A stretch of DNA of 64,000 bases from Anaerolineae bacterium (GCA_025060615.1 JANXBS010000011.1:75302-139301); one strand, 5' to 3'; counted from the first letter of the stretch, positions 45,427 to 55,576 are shown. Numbers and translations: made by a program. The notes: generated by a model from the sequence alone, not told the origin.

Positions 45427-46014
45427 TTAAGGACTCGGCTTCTGGCCACCTTGTCGCTGCTCCAGCCAGGAACGGAAATCCTCAGCCCATGAAGGCGTCT
45501 CTTCGGTCTGAGAGGGTACTTCGTGGCGCTGATCCTCCCCTTCGACCCCCTGTAATAGCCGTAAGCCATGCGGCAGAGCTGGCAAGATCACCTCTAAATT
45601 CTCGCGGGCGGCCTTGGGGCTGCCGGGCAGGTTGATGATGAGCGTTCGGCCGCGGATACCGGCCACGCCACGGCTCAGCATCGCATGAGGCGTCACCTTT
45701 AACCCTTCCGCGCGCATTGCTTCAGCAAAGCCAGGTGCTTCTCGCTCAATTACCGATCGTGTGGCCTCTGGTGTCACATCGCGCGGAGAAAATCCCGTGC
45801 CGCCTGTGGTCAAGATGAGATCCAACTCCATCTCATCTGCCCACTCCCGCAGCACTTCCTCGATCACGTAGCGCTCGTCTGGAACGACCCGCTCCTCTAG
45901 GACTAATGCCTGCAAGCGCTCGCGTACTATCTGCGCGATCAGGGGACCGCTCTGATCCTCGGCTGCCCCCTGCGCTACTCGATCGCTTACAGTCAACACG
46001 CCCACCCGCAGCAT
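45427..46014 (-). CDS. MogA/MoaB-type molybdenum cofactor protein
   Basis: A 195-residue protein of the MoCF_biosynth family that adenylates molybdopterin or binds it. Seen are RVGVLTVSDRVAQGAAEDQSG, LDLILTTGGTGFSPRDVTPEA and LPGSPKAARENLEVILPALP. The C-terminal 40 residues are polar and lack family similarity. The start ATG 46014 gives the standard N-terminus and lies 13 bp after rpsI; the longer reading runs back into rpsI. It is an unusual last member of the ribosomal superoperon, with no other molybdopterin gene nearby. Confidence 0.88.
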   Translation of the reverse strand: MLRVGVLTVSDRVAQGAAEDQSGPLIAQIVRERLQALVLEERVVPDERYVIEEVLREWADEMELDLILTTGGTGFSPRDVTPEATRSVIEREAPGFAEAMRAEGLKVTPHAMLSRGVAGIRGRTLIINLPGSPKAARENLEVILPALPHGLRLLQGVEGEDQRHEVPSQTEETPSWAEDFRSWLEQRQGGQKPSP

Positions 46015-46027
46015 TCCAACCACGTCG

Positions 46028-46420
46028 TCAGCGCTTCGTGTACTGGGGTGCCTTGCGCGCGCGCTTGAGGCCGGGCTTCTTTCGCTCTTTAGCCCGCGGA
46101 TCACGGGTTAGGAGCTTGTGTGCGCGCAAGACGGTGCGCAGGTTCTCATCCATCTTAGCCAGCGCTCGCGCCACCCCAAGCCGGATCGCATCCGCCTGTC
46201 CGCTAATGCCGCCGCCCTCCACGCGAACCGTGATGTTGAACTTCCCCTCGGTCCCAGTTACCCGCAATGGCTCCAACATGCGATGTAACAGGAATGGCCA
46301 GCGGAAGTATTCCTCCATCGGCTTATCGTTAACCACTACAGTCCCGGTGCCTGGATAGAGCCGCACACGGGCGCTGGCGCTCTTCCGGCGGCCTACGGCC
46401 TCAATATATCTGGCTGACAT
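46028..46420 (-). CDS. rpsI: 30S ribosomal protein S9
   Basis: A 130-residue S9, near the normal length, starting with [20 protein letters not shown] and ending in the conserved basic tail [12 protein letters not shown] that reaches the P-site tRNA. It lies 15 bp after rplM, the standard L13-S9 pair. Confidence 0.97.
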   Translation of the reverse strand: MSARYIEAVGRRKSASARVRLYPGTGTVVVNDKPMEEYFRWPFLLHRMLEPLRVTGTEGKFNITVRVEGGGISGQADAIRLGVARALAKMDENLRTVLRAHKLLTRDPRAKERKKPGLKRARKAPQYTKR

Positions 46421-46435
46421 ATTCTCGGCTCTCCC

Positions 46436-46873
46436 TTATGACGATCCCAGTTCTAAAGGCTTGGGTTGTTGTGCCTGATGTGGATGCGTCGGCGCGGCGT
46501 AGACTTTCAACTTTTTGATCATGCGTCGTCCTAAACGGTTCTTAGGCAGCATCCCGCGCACCGCTAACTCGATAACCCGCTCCGGACGGCGGGCGAGCAT
46601 CTCGCGCAGCGAGAAACTTTTGAGCCCTCCCGGATAACCGGAATGGCGGTAGTACATCTTTTCATCTAGCTTGCGGCCTGTCACTCGCACCTTATCGGCG
46701 TTGACCACGATGACGAAATCTCCGCAGTCTACATGCGGGGTGTAGATGGGTTTGTGCTTTCCCCGTAAGATCTTGGCGATCTCGCTCGCCAGCCGGCCTA
46801 ACGTCTTGCCCGTAGCGTCAACGACATACCATTCCCGTCGAATTTCCGTCGGTTTGGCGTTAAACGTCCTCAC
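46436..46873 (-). CDS. rplM: 50S ribosomal protein L13
   Basis: A 145-residue L13. Signs are [60 protein letters not shown] and [20 protein letters not shown]. It is followed by rpsI and preceded by truA, an order shared by Firmicutes and Chloroflexota. Confidence 0.98.
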   Translation of the reverse strand: MRTFNAKPTEIRREWYVVDATGKTLGRLASEIAKILRGKHKPIYTPHVDCGDFVIVVNADKVRVTGRKLDEKMYYRHSGYPGGLKSFSLREMLARRPERVIELAVRGMLPKNRLGRRMIKKLKVYAAPTHPHQAQQPKPLELGSS

Positions 46874-46903
46874 GCTCTCTTGCTCCCTGGCGATTAATCC
46901 GCC

Positions 46904-47707
46904 TTAAGTATAGATGACTTCCATCAAGCAGAGACCACACGCTGGTGCTGGTGGCGCGCATCGGGCGCGGTCTCGGCTCTCCAGCACCTCTCGCACCCAT
47001 TCAGGCGACACCTCCCTACGCCCCACACGAGTTAACGCCCCTACCAAATTGCGCACCATGCGCTTGAGAAAGGCATTCGCCTCGATGTCGAACCACACCA
47101 AGTCGCCACAACGAGACCAATGCGCATGATATACATGCCGCACGCTGTTCTCGCCCTGTGGCGGCTCTCCGAACGCAGCGAAATCGTGCTCCCCGATCAG
47201 GAATTGGGTGGCCTGGTTCATTAAACTTTCGTCTAAAGAGACGGGGTGTACCCATGCATAACGGCGGTGCAAAGGCGAACGCCGCGGCCCATTCCAAATG
47301 GTGTACCGATATCGGCGGCTGCGGGCGCTGAAGCGCGGATGAAATCCCTCTGGCGCTGGCTCCACCTGGCGTACAGCTACATCTTCCGGCAGCAAGGCGT
47401 TCCATGCTCGCTCTAGATCTGCGAGGGAATGGCGCCAACGAACGCAAAAGGCGACCACCTGTCCCACCGCATGTACACCGGCATCCGTGCGCCCAGCCCC
47501 GATCACCCGTGTCCGCTCCTGAGTCACTGCCTCCAAGGCCTTCTCCAACTCTCCCTGAACGGTACGACAATCTGACTGCCACTGAAAGCCGAAGAAGTCC
47601 GTGCCATCGTACTCTACCAGCGCTTTGAGATACAGCCTGTGATCGAGCGATGCGTCGCCTGTAGCCGCTGCCACAGTAGGCGCATCTCGATCACGATCTG
47701 CCATCAT
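46904..47707 (-). CDS. truA: tRNA pseudouridine(38-40) synthase
   Basis: A 267-residue TruA modifying U38-U40 in the anticodon arm. The catalytic Asp is in RVIGAGRTDAGVHAVGQVV. Other family segments are YDGTDFFGFQWQ, FHPRFSARSRRYRYTIWNG, and FLKRMVRNLVGALTRVGRRE. The first 25 residues are a polar extension. ATG 47707 overlaps the rplQ stop (ATGA), so translation is coupled. Confidence 0.96.
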   Translation of the reverse strand: MMADRDRDAPTVAAATGDASLDHRLYLKALVEYDGTDFFGFQWQSDCRTVQGELEKALEAVTQERTRVIGAGRTDAGVHAVGQVVAFCVRWRHSLADLERAWNALLPEDVAVRQVEPAPEGFHPRFSARSRRYRYTIWNGPRRSPLHRRYAWVHPVSLDESLMNQATQFLIGEHDFAAFGEPPQGENSVRHVYHAHWSRCGDLVWFDIEANAFLKRMVRNLVGALTRVGRREVSPEWVREVLESRDRARCAPPAPACGLCLMEVIYT

Positions 47708-48078
47708 TCCTCTACTAGCTCCAACAGCACCATCTCAGCCCCATCGCCCTGGCGTCGGCCCAGCTTAATGATACGCGTGTAGCCACCTGGCCGATTTTCG
47801 TAGCGCGGCGCCCACTCTTCCATCACCTTACGGGCGACGTCTGGATCGTTCAAGGATGCGCCGATCAAGCGGCGCGCGTGCACATAGTTACCTTGGGGAG
47901 CCCGGCCGTGTTTGGCCTTTGTGATCAGCTTCTCCGCCTCTGATCGAATGGCGCGCGCTTTAGCCTCTGTCGTGCGGATGCGCCCGTGTCGAAACAGCTC
48001 CGTCATCAGATTGCGGAAGAGCGCTCGACGTTGTCCCGTAGAACGCCCCAGTTTATAGCCTGCTACGCGATGTCGCAT
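47704..48078 (-). CDS. rplQ: 50S ribosomal protein L17
   Basis: A 124-residue L17: MRHRVAGYKLGRSTGQRRAL, LFRHGRIRTTEAKARAIRSE and YTRIIKLGRRQGDGAEMVLL. It follows rpoA by 89 bp and overlaps truA by four bases. Confidence 0.97.
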   Translation of the reverse strand: MRHRVAGYKLGRSTGQRRALFRNLMTELFRHGRIRTTEAKARAIRSEAEKLITKAKHGRAPQGNYVHARRLIGASLNDPDVARKVMEEWAPRYENRPGGYTRIIKLGRRQGDGAEMVLLELVEE

Positions 48079-48167
48079 ACTTTATACCTCGAGTTTCAAC
48101 TGGTTTCCCTGCAGCCTGGAAGAGGCCTTGCCCTCCGCAATGGCCATAAGACCTTGCGGAAGCTTGG

Positions 48168-49223
48168 CTACCTGGCAAGCTCTACTGCCGACTCGCCATC
48201 TTCGCCTACATCCTGGCTCTCAGCTTCATCCTCATCGCCCGCGTCGTCATCCTCTTCGTTGCGACGGCCGGATGAGCTACCAGGCTTATAGTTAATCACC
48301 GAGAGGTATCCTTTTTCCTCCAAACGGGCCAGCAGCTCATCGAGGGATTTTCGCCCGAAGTTGCGAATGGCCAGAACTTCGTCCTCGCCTTGCTGCAGCT
48401 TCTCCAGAATCTCACCCACCCGGGTGATGCCGGCCCGCTTCAGACAGTTGTACGCTCGCACGCTCAACTCTAGGTCTTCAATGGCCACATCATAGATACG
48501 GCTGGGGATGCCCTCTTCTTTTTCGGGGAGCGTCTCTGCCTCAACCCGTTCTATGCCAGCTACCAACTGAAAGAGTCGGACCAAAATCTTCGCGCCTTCG
48601 CTTACCGCCTCGTGCGGTGACATTGTACCATCTGTCCACACCTCCAGCACTAGCCGGTCGAAGTCCGTCTGCTGGCCAACGCGAGCCCGCTCCACCGAAT
48701 AGCTGACCTTGCGCACTGGGCTAAAGATGGCGTCCACCGGAATCTCACCCAGCGGCAACTTCCCGCGCTCCTCGGCCGGCGAGTAACCCTTGCCACGTTG
48801 CACTGTCAGCTCCATTTCAAATCCCGCACCGGCCGAATCGACCGTCAGCAAATAGAGATCAGGGTTAACAATCTCCACCTCTGGGGGGCATCGGATATCC
48901 CCAGCAGTCACTGGCCCTTCGCTGTGGACTTCCAGGTAAAGGCGTACCGGTTCATCCTGATGATATCTGAGACGAATCTGCTTCACGTTCAAGATCAGCG
49001 TCGTTGTGTCCTCACGCACATTGGGGATCGGCGAGAATTCGTGATGGACTCCGTTGATGCGGATCGAGGTCACCGCCGCTCCAGGCAAGGACGAAAGGAG
49101 GACACGGCGCAGGGCGTTGCCTAGGGTGATACCGTACCCACTCTCTAAAGGGCCGATGATGAAACGGCCATAGTTTTGGGAACTGGCGTCACTTTCAATT
49201 TTAGGCAGCACTTGATTGAACAA
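48168..49223 (-). CDS. rpoA: RNA polymerase alpha subunit
   Basis: A 351-residue alpha subunit. The N-terminal assembly domain includes RFIIGPLESGYGITLGNALR and SSLPGAAVTSIRINGVHHEF. The C-terminal domain (residues about 240-315) contacts DNA and activators: LELSVRAYNCLKRAGITRVG and RNFGRKSLDELLARLEEKGY. An acidic Glu/Asp tail of about 35 residues follows. The start is TTG 49223, giving FNQVLPKIESD, equivalent to the usual LPKIE start. Its ribosome site GAGGAGG lies in a 6-bp hairpin that also covers the first base of the TTG, which may limit translation. Confidence 0.97.
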   Translation of the reverse strand: MFNQVLPKIESDASSQNYGRFIIGPLESGYGITLGNALRRVLLSSLPGAAVTSIRINGVHHEFSPIPNVREDTTTLILNVKQIRLRYHQDEPVRLYLEVHSEGPVTAGDIRCPPEVEIVNPDLYLLTVDSAGAGFEMELTVQRGKGYSPAEERGKLPLGEIPVDAIFSPVRKVSYSVERARVGQQTDFDRLVLEVWTDGTMSPHEAVSEGAKILVRLFQLVAGIERVEAETLPEKEEGIPSRIYDVAIEDLELSVRAYNCLKRAGITRVGEILEKLQQGEDEVLAIRNFGRKSLDELLARLEEKGYLSVINYKPGSSSGRRNEEDDDAGDEDEAESQDVGEDGESAVELAR

Positions 49224-49240
49224 GAGGACAAACCTCCTCT
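49223..49240 (-). promoter_or_regulatory. hairpin sequestering the rpoA ribosome-binding site
   Basis: On the minus strand AGAGGA (49240-49235) pairs with TCCTCT (49228-49223) around GGTTTG. The stem holds most of the Shine-Dalgarno sequence and touches the TTG start. The 162-bp gap upstream (to rpsD) shows no terminator with a T run. Confidence 0.5.
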
Positions 49241-49385
49241 CCTACAGGCTAGCATCTTCCCGGCTTTTCGTACCTGTCCAGAGGATCCGTGGTATTTCCT
49301 AAGATCGAATTCGTCGCCTCGGATCTCTAGGTAACTTTCCCGTCGGGATTCCGCTTAAGCCCGTTCTAGCTTCTGTTCTACTTGC

Positions 49386-50021
49386 CTAACGGCTGTAATA
49401 CTCCACAATCAGCTGCTCGTTCAGCGCTACGTCGATTTGATCGCGCGTAGGGAGGGCCACCACCCGAGCGGTCAGCGTCTCCCGATCGAAGCTTAGCCAC
49501 TCGGGCACCATCCGCTCTCCTAATCGCTCTAGGATTTCTTTGAAGTAAGTGGTTTTCCGGCTGCGCTCGCGCACGCTGATCACATCCCCCACTTTCACCA
49601 AGAAAGAGGGGATATCGGTTTTCTTGCCGTTGACGGTAAAGTGGCCATGGCGCACAAGCTGTCGCGCCTGCGCGCGCGAATCGGCCAGCCCTAGTCGGTA
49701 AACTACATTATCTAGACGACGCTCCAGCATAATGAGCAGAGTCGCACCCGTTAACCCCTTACTACGCAGGGCCTCTTGGAAATAGCGACGGAATTGGCGC
49801 TCTAGCACTCCGTAGATTCGCTTCGCTTTTTGTTTCTCACGCAATTGCAAAGCGTAATCAGATGCCTTGTGCTGGAATTGGTCGCCTTTGCCGTGCATAC
49901 CGGGCGGGTACGGCCGCTTCTCTAGGGCGCATTTGGGCGAAAGACACCGCTCTCCCTTTAGAAAGAGCTTCTGCCCTTCACGACGACAAAGCCTGCATAC
50001 CGGACCAGTGTAACGTGCCAA
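49386..50021 (-). CDS. rpsD: 30S ribosomal protein S4 (zinc-binding form)
   Basis: A 211-residue primary rRNA-binding protein. The N-terminus keeps four cysteines ([22 protein letters not shown]), the zinc form. The S4 RNA-binding domain follows: [40 protein letters not shown]. In many bacteria S4 represses the alpha operon; no such site was identified here. It lies between rpsK and rpoA. Confidence 0.97.
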   Translation of the reverse strand: MARYTGPVCRLCRREGQKLFLKGERCLSPKCALEKRPYPPGMHGKGDQFQHKASDYALQLREKQKAKRIYGVLERQFRRYFQEALRSKGLTGATLLIMLERRLDNVVYRLGLADSRAQARQLVRHGHFTVNGKKTDIPSFLVKVGDVISVRERSRKTTYFKEILERLGERMVPEWLSFDRETLTARVVALPTRDQIDVALNEQLIVEYYSR

Positions 50022-50151
50022 AAGATCCTCCTGCTTCTCACCTTCTCAAGGGGTTTACGGCTTGGCGGCCTTCATCCCCCTCATCCTTTAGTTCCGCCAA
50101 CAGATGCTTAACGAATCAACAGACTGCTTCGTTCATTAGAGTCAGAGACCA

Positions 50152-50556
50152 TCAAACGCGTCGCTTCTTGGGCGGCCGGCAGCCGTTATGGGGGATCGGC
50201 GTGACGTCCGTGATCGAGCGCACACGCAAGCCAGACGCCTGAAGTGATCGAATAGCCGCCTCACGGCCTGGGCCAGGACCCTTAACGTATACCTCCACCT
50301 CGCGCATGCCCAGGTCCATCGCCGCGCGGGCTGCCTCTGTGGCTGCCATCTGTGCTGCGTAGGGCGTGCTCTTGCGCGACCCTTTGAACCCGGTAGAGCC
50401 GGCACTGGCCCACGTCAGCACCGCCCCTTCCAAATCGGTCACTGTAACGATTGTGTTATTAAACGAGGCCTGGATGTGTACCTGGCCCACTGGCACCGCT
50501 CGTCGCTCACGGCGAGAGCCGGCCTGCCGTTTAGCTCGTTTAGTCGCTTTTGGCAT
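50152..50556 (-). CDS. rpsK: 30S ribosomal protein S11
   Basis: A 134-residue S11 with a basic N-terminal 20 residues, then [59 protein letters not shown] and the C-terminal [18 protein letters not shown]. It lies 12 bp after rpsM. Confidence 0.98.
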   Translation of the reverse strand: MPKATKRAKRQAGSRRERRAVPVGQVHIQASFNNTIVTVTDLEGAVLTWASAGSTGFKGSRKSTPYAAQMAATEAARAAMDLGMREVEVYVKGPGPGREAAIRSLQASGLRVRSITDVTPIPHNGCRPPKKRRV

Positions 50557-50568
50557 CGTCCCTCCTGT

Positions 50569-50952
50569 TTACTTCTTGGCCCGCGATCGCTTCTTGCCGG
50601 GCACTGTGCGCCGCGGCCCTCGTTTGGTGCGCGCGTTGGTACGCGTCCGCTGCCCACGCACCGGCAGGTTTCGGCGATGACGGATCCCTCGGTAGCAGCC
50701 GATCTCGATTAACCGTTTGATGTTCATGCTGACCTCTCGCCGCAGATCACCCTCAACCCGATAGTTGCGGTCGATGAAGTCACGTAACCGGGCGATCTCC
50801 GCCTCGGTCAGGTCCTTCACGCGAGTGTCCGGGTTGATGCCGGTCTGCAACAAGATCTCGTTGCTAGTCGGCCGGCCAATGCCGTAAATGTAAGTCAACG
50901 CGATCTCGATCCGTTTATCGCGCGGCAAATCTACTCCTGCAATACGCGCCAT
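50569..50952 (-). CDS. rpsM: 30S ribosomal protein S13
   Basis: A 127-residue S13: [40 protein letters not shown], and [23 protein letters not shown] 50952 is preceded by AAGGAG at six bases and gives the standard start; the reading from 50958 adds two residues. Confidence 0.97.
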   Translation of the reverse strand: MARIAGVDLPRDKRIEIALTYIYGIGRPTSNEILLQTGINPDTRVKDLTEAEIARLRDFIDRNYRVEGDLRREVSMNIKRLIEIGCYRGIRHRRNLPVRGQRTRTNARTKRGPRRTVPGKKRSRAKK

Positions 50953-50977
50953 GTCCATCTCCTTTGGGTGCTAAGTC

Positions 50978-51091
50978 TTACCCCTGGCGCTGCTTGTGCC
51001 TGGGGTTCGTGCAAATCACACGGATCACACCACGCCGCTTGATGATTTTGCACTTTTCACAGCGTCGCCTGACAGATGGCCTTACCTTCAT
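50978..51091 (-). CDS. rpmJ: 50S ribosomal protein L36
   Basis: A 37-residue L36 read directly from the minus strand: [20 protein letters not shown] at the start and [14 protein letters not shown] at the end, with the zinc ligands Cys11, Cys14, Cys27 and His32. It lies between map (32 bp upstream) and rpsM (25 bp downstream). It is too short for routine gene finding but complete. Confidence 0.95.
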   Translation of the reverse strand: MKVRPSVRRRCEKCKIIKRRGVIRVICTNPRHKQRQG

Positions 51092-51123
51092 AAGTTATCA
51101 GCCTCCGACGAGAAAACCTGCTC

Positions 51124-51936
51124 TTATAACCTGGTCAGGATCTCTGGTTCCCCTTCTGTCACCACAATGGTGTGCTCAAAGTGAGCTGATAAACGGCCAT
51201 CGGCCGTCACCACTGTCCAGCCGTCGGCCAGGACTTTCGTGTCGCCGGTCCCTGCGTTGACCATCGGCTCTAACGCTAACGTCATCCCGGGCAACAGAAC
51301 CACATTCCCATCACGATATCCTTTGTCCACATAGTTCCAAACCTGCGGCTCCTCATGCATCTGCCGGCCGATTCCATGCCCGGTGTAATTACGCGCTACG
51401 TTGAAACCATGTTCCTTTACATAACGCTCAATGGCCGTCGAGATGTCACGCAGCCGTCGGCCAGGGCGGGCGGCTGCAATCGCCACGTAGAGGGCGCCTT
51501 CTGTTGTCGCTAACAGCCGTTGTGCCTCTTCACTGATCTGACCGACCGGATAGGTCCAGGCTGCATCGCCGTAGTATCCGCCGTAAATCGCGCCGACGTC
51601 AATGCTGATGATATCACCCTCGCGCAAGATGCGCTTCGGGCTGGGGATGCCGTGCACTAGCTCCTCATTGATGGAGGTGCACAGAGTGGCAGGGAAATCG
51701 TTGCGTCCGGTATGCGGGTATCCTTTGAAGGCCGGGAGAGCGTTGCGCCGCCGAATCAACTCCTCGGCTGCCGCATCTAGTTCTGCTGTGCTTATCCCCG
51801 GGCGCACCATCCGACGCATTAGCTCATGAACCTCAGCCACGATCCGCCCCGCCTTGCGCATTAAGGCGATCTCCTCCGCCGTCTTCAGGTTCAGCCTTGG
51901 GCGACGTGGCTTAATCGCCCTGCTCAGCACCCCCAT
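51124..51936 (-). CDS. map: type I methionine aminopeptidase
   Basis: A 270-residue enzyme removing the initiator Met from new proteins. Metal ligands appear in ISIDVGAIYGGYYGDAAWTY (two Asp), YTGHGIGRQMHEEPQVWN (His), LALEPMVNAG (Glu) and the C-terminal Glu in SAHFEHTIVVTEG. The substrate His is in NEELVHGIPSP. The first 20 residues (RAIKPRRPRLNLKTA) are a short extension. It lies six bases after adk. infA, which often follows map, is absent here. Confidence 0.97.
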   Translation of the reverse strand: MGVLSRAIKPRRPRLNLKTAEEIALMRKAGRIVAEVHELMRRMVRPGISTAELDAAAEELIRRRNALPAFKGYPHTGRNDFPATLCTSINEELVHGIPSPKRILREGDIISIDVGAIYGGYYGDAAWTYPVGQISEEAQRLLATTEGALYVAIAAARPGRRLRDISTAIERYVKEHGFNVARNYTGHGIGRQMHEEPQVWNYVDKGYRDGNVVLLPGMTLALEPMVNAGTGDTKVLADGWTVVTADGRLSAHFEHTIVVTEGEPEILTRL

Positions 51937-51942
51937 CTTCCT

Positions 51943-52617
51943 TCACGCGATCTGACGCACAGCTGTCAACAGCTCGGCAAATACTTTTTCAACCTCCTGT
52001 TCACCGTTAACCTCTACGAGCACCCCTCGTGCGCGATAGTAATCCATGAGCGGAAGTGTCTGCTCCAGGTATACTCTCAGACGATTTTGCACGGTCTCTG
52101 CCGTATCATCATCTCGTTGATACAACGGTCCACCGCATGTATCGCAGACCCCCGGCTGCCGTGGGGGGTTAAAAGACACATGATACGTGGCTTGACAAGA
52201 TCGGCAGATCCAACGGCCAGTCAGGCGAGCGATCAACGCCTCCTCGCTCACTCGAAGGTAGAGCGCGGTGCTCACCCGCTGCCCCTTGGCAGCCAAGGCC
52301 GCATCCAGTGCTTGTGCCTGAGCCACCGTTCGCGGAAAGCCATCCAAGACAGCTCCAGCTATAGCGTCGGGGCGCTCCAATCGCTCCATCACCATACGGA
52401 TGGTGAGTTCATCCGGCACTAGCTCCCCTCGGTCCATATACTCCTTAGCCAGCAGACCTAAGGCTGTATGGTTGTTCAGGTGCTCTCGGAATAGGTCTCC
52501 CGAGGCGATATGAGCGATGTCGAGCGCCTCTGCAAGCCGACGTGCTTGTGTCCCCTTACCCGCCCCAGGCGCTCCTAACAGAACGATATACAACGGCTCC
52601 TTGGCCTCTATCGCCAT
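51943..52617 (-). CDS. adk: adenylate kinase, zinc-lid form
   Basis: A 224-residue nucleotide kinase (AMP + ATP to 2 ADP). The P-loop is LLGAPGAGKGTQARRLAEAL, with the AMP site ASGDLFREHL and DGFPRTVAQAQALD. The LID has four cysteines (CRSCQATYHVSF, CDTCGGPLYQRDDD), the zinc-stabilised form of Gram-positive-type enzymes. ATG 52617 follows GAGGGAG and does not overlap secY; ATG 52644 would overlap it by 20 bases. Confidence 0.96.
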   Translation of the reverse strand: MAIEAKEPLYIVLLGAPGAGKGTQARRLAEALDIAHIASGDLFREHLNNHTALGLLAKEYMDRGELVPDELTIRMVMERLERPDAIAGAVLDGFPRTVAQAQALDAALAAKGQRVSTALYLRVSEEALIARLTGRWICRSCQATYHVSFNPPRQPGVCDTCGGPLYQRDDDTAETVQNRLRVYLEQTLPLMDYYRARGVLVEVNGEQEVEKVFAELLTAVRQIA

Positions 52618-52624
52618 GACTCCC

Positions 52625-53920
52625 TCAGCGGATGAATCCCTCATAATGGCGCATCAGTAGCTGCGCCTCCAACTGCTTCATCGTGTCCAGCACTACACCA
52701 ACTACGATGAGCAGGCCGGTGCTAGTGATCAGCAGCGTCTGCGTCTCGGTCACATCGCCGGCGATCCAGGGCAGGATCGCCACGATACCTAGAAAGACAG
52801 CTCCCACCAACGTGATGCGCGAGAGCACTCCGTTTAGGTACTCCTCCGTTCGCTTGCCGGGCCGAATGCCTGGAATGAACCCGCCTTGGCGCTGCAGTGC
52901 CTCTGATAAGTTCTGCTGACGGAACACCACGTCCGTGTAGAAATAAGTGAAGCCGATCACCAGGAAAAAGTACATGATCCAGTACCACGCGCTCGTCTGC
53001 GGGTTGAAGAAATTGGTGATACCCGTCGCAATCCGCGAGACCCAAGTGTTGGAGGAGTACTGGAAATAGCTGGCGATGGTGCCAGGGAAGAGCATTACGC
53101 TCTGAGCGAAGATGAGCGGGATCATACCAGCCGAGTTTACCCGCATCGGAATGTGCGTGCTCTGTCCACCGGCCATCATCAAGCGGTTGCCGCGCATTGC
53201 TCGCACGCGCTTACCGTATTGCACGGGGATCCGTCGTTGTCCCTCCTGGACGACCACGATGGCGGCCACCGTGATCACCGTCAGTATCACGAATGTGACT
53301 AGGGCCATTGGGTTGCTCAGGAGGAGCTGTCCTACCCGCTGAGGGATCTCGGCCACGATCCCGCCGAAGATGATGATGGAAATCCCGTTGCCGATGCCCT
53401 GCTCGGTGATCAGCTCGCCCAGCCACATGGCGAACATCGTGCCCGCAGTCAAGGCGACCACCGTCGCGATGGTAGCCAGGGGATATGTACTGAGCCCGAA
53501 GTTAGTTAGGATACCCTGCTGCTGCAGGAGCGTAGACTGGCCGAACGCCTGCAGCGCAGCCAGGGGCACCGTCAGCCAGACGGTGTACTGGTTTATTTTG
53601 TTACGTCCCTGCTCTCCCTCCTTCGCCAGCTCTTCTAATTTGGGGATGATCGGCAGCAACAACTGCATGATAATCGAGGCCGTGATGTACGGATACACGC
53701 CCATCGCCATGACGGAGAAATTGGACATGGCCCCGCCCGAGAACATATCCAGTAATCCTAGCAGCTGGTTGCTCTCAAAGAGCTGACGTAGTGCGAACCG
53801 ATCCACGCCTGGCACTGGCACATGGGCTGCTAGCCGATAGATGACCAGGATCAAAAACGTGTATAGCAACTTATTCCGCAAGTCCGGTAAGCGAAAGGCG
53901 TTCTGCACGGCCTCCAACAT
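52625..53920 (-). CDS. secY: preprotein translocase subunit SecY
   Basis: A 431-residue channel subunit with ten membrane helices. Signs are [20 protein letters not shown] at the start, the plug region [34 protein letters not shown] and the cytoplasmic loop [20 protein letters not shown]. The C-terminus is [20 protein letters not shown]. It forms the Sec channel with SecE and SecG. It lies between rplO and adk, as in most spc operons. Confidence 0.97.
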   Translation of the reverse strand: MLEAVQNAFRLPDLRNKLLYTFLILVIYRLAAHVPVPGVDRFALRQLFESNQLLGLLDMFSGGAMSNFSVMAMGVYPYITASIIMQLLLPIIPKLEELAKEGEQGRNKINQYTVWLTVPLAALQAFGQSTLLQQQGILTNFGLSTYPLATIATVVALTAGTMFAMWLGELITEQGIGNGISIIIFGGIVAEIPQRVGQLLLSNPMALVTFVILTVITVAAIVVVQEGQRRIPVQYGKRVRAMRGNRLMMAGGQSTHIPMRVNSAGMIPLIFAQSVMLFPGTIASYFQYSSNTWVSRIATGITNFFNPQTSAWYWIMYFFLVIGFTYFYTDVVFRQQNLSEALQRQGGFIPGIRPGKRTEEYLNGVLSRITLVGAVFLGIVAILPWIAGDVTETQTLLITSTGLLIVVGVVLDTMKQLEAQLLMRHYEGFIR

Positions 53921-53950
53921 AGGATGCCCTCCCCTTCGGCACAGCCATCA

Positions 53951-54406
53951 CTATCCTCTCAGGGGGATCTCCGATACCGTCCCACCGGCCGCCGTAATCT
54001 TGGCGCGCGCGCTGGCCGAGAAACGATGAGCGCATACGGTGAGCGGGCGGTCCAACTCGCCCTGCCCTAGGATCACCACGGGCTCATCCGCCGATCTCAG
54101 CAATCCTGCTGCGGCCATCCGCTCAGGCGTCACGATGGAACCCGGTTCAAACACGGTCAGGCGCTCCACATTCACTGGCGTGTAGTAAACCTTCCAGATA
54201 TTGGTAAAGCCGCGCAGGTGCGGCAGGCGTCGGACCAGCGGCAATTGGCCGCCTTCAAAGTACGGAGGCACACCCTTGCCTGCACGGGCGTTTTGCCCCT
54301 TGCGGCCGCGTCCAGCATAGGTGCCGCCCTTGCCAGCGTTGCCGCGTGCCACCCGCTTACGTTCTTTCTTCGCGCCCTTTGGTGGGCGCAGGTCGTGCAG
54401 TTTCAT
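53951..54406 (-). CDS. rplO: 50S ribosomal protein L15
   Basis: A 151-residue L15: [40 protein letters not shown] and the Gly-rich [21 protein letters not shown] 54406 overlaps the rpmD stop (ATGA); the longer reading to 54484 lies inside rpmD. Confidence 0.97.
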   Translation of the reverse strand: MKLHDLRPPKGAKKERKRVARGNAGKGGTYAGRGRKGQNARAGKGVPPYFEGGQLPLVRRLPHLRGFTNIWKVYYTPVNVERLTVFEPGSIVTPERMAAAGLLRSADEPVVILGQGELDRPLTVCAHRFSASARAKITAAGGTVSEIPLRG

Positions 54407-54603
54407 GCCCCTTCCACCTCTTCTACCCGCACTAGATGCTGCACCTTGCGCAACATCCCCCGGATCACCGGAGAATCCTTCCATATCACAGAATCACCCA
54501 GATGGCGCAATCCCAGCGCCCGAATGGTCTCCTTCTGCCGTCGAGAGTACCCGATGGCGCTCTTAACCCACACGATCCGCAAAATCTTATCCTCGGTTGC
54601 CAT
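54403..54603 (-). CDS. rpmD: 50S ribosomal protein L30
   Basis: A 66-residue L30: [40 protein letters not shown] and [17 protein letters not shown] 54603 overlaps the rpsE stop by one base (TGATG), and its own stop overlaps rplO. Confidence 0.95.
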   Translation of the reverse strand: MATEDKILRIVWVKSAIGYSRRQKETIRALGLRHLGDSVIWKDSPVIRGMLRKVQHLVRVEEVEGA

Positions 54604-55148
54604 CACCGACGCTCCCGCTTCCAGAACGGCAGCACATCCTCTAGGGGTTTGCCGCGGTTTTGTGCTTCCTGCTCCGGATCTTTCAGCATCTCCAGTCCAG
54701 CCATAGTGGCTCGCACCACGTTCAGGATGTTGGAGCTACCCAGCGATTTGGTCAGGACATCCCGAACCCCTGCTGCCTCCAGCACGGCGCGCACGCCACC
54801 GCCCGCGATCACGCCCGTACCCGGCGAAGCCGGCTTCAACAGGACTTTCGCCGCACCATAATCGGCCACCACCTCATGAGGAATCGTGGTCCCGACGAGA
54901 GGGATTTTGCGCATAGAGCGTTTGGCGTGTTCGGTCGCCTTACGGATCGCATCGGGCACCTCACGGGCCTTCCCCACGCCTACCCCAACGCTTCCCTTGC
55001 GGTCTCCGACCACTACAATGGCGCGAAAGCTGAATCGCCGACCGCCCTGCACGACCTTGGCAGTCCGGGCGATGTGCACCACGCGCTCGTCCAGTTCCTC
55101 GCGCTCTTCCTCTTGCCCTCGTCTGCCGTCTTTTCTTGTGGATGGCAT
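54603..55148 (-). CDS. rpsE: 30S ribosomal protein S5
   Basis: A 181-residue S5: [40 protein letters not shown] and [20 protein letters not shown]. The charged first 15 residues ([14 protein letters not shown]) are a common extension. It lies 14 bp after rplR. Confidence 0.97.
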   Translation of the reverse strand: MPSTRKDGRRGQEEEREELDERVVHIARTAKVVQGGRRFSFRAIVVVGDRKGSVGVGVGKAREVPDAIRKATEHAKRSMRKIPLVGTTIPHEVVADYGAAKVLLKPASPGTGVIAGGGVRAVLEAAGVRDVLTKSLGSSNILNVVRATMAGLEMLKDPEQEAQNRGKPLEDVLPFWKRERR

Positions 55149-55162
55149 TCGTCCTCCCAGCC

Positions 55163-55528
55163 TTAAAACACCAGGCCTGCTTCTCGAGAACCTTCGGCCA
55201 ACGCCTTGACGCGGCCGTGGTAAAGATAACCACCGCGGTCGAACACGACCCGGGTGATGCCTGCTGCCAAGGCCCGTTTGGCCACCAACTCGCCGACCTT
55301 CCTGGCCTGCTCGGTTTTCGTCAGGCCTTTTAGTTGTCCGCGCAGCTCTGGATCCAACGTGGAGGCGGATACTAGGGTCACGCCTCGTTCATCATCAATC
55401 ACTTGCGCGTAAATATGGCACAGGCTGCGAAACACGTTTAGCCGCGGGCGTTCCGCCGTCCCAAAAACCCGACGACGTACTCGACGATGTCGGCGCAATC
55501 GCGCCTCTCTCGGCGTTAATTTGGCCAT
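55163..55528 (-). CDS. rplR: 50S ribosomal protein L18
   Basis: A 121-residue 5S rRNA-binding protein: [40 protein letters not shown], and [20 protein letters not shown]. It lies 48 bp after rplF. Confidence 0.97.
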   Translation of the reverse strand: MAKLTPREARLRRHRRVRRRVFGTAERPRLNVFRSLCHIYAQVIDDERGVTLVSASTLDPELRGQLKGLTKTEQARKVGELVAKRALAAGITRVVFDRGGYLYHGRVKALAEGSREAGLVF

Positions 55529-55576
55529 AGGCCCTTCACCCTCCCGGGCAGTGCTGTAATCCCAGCGAAATCACGA

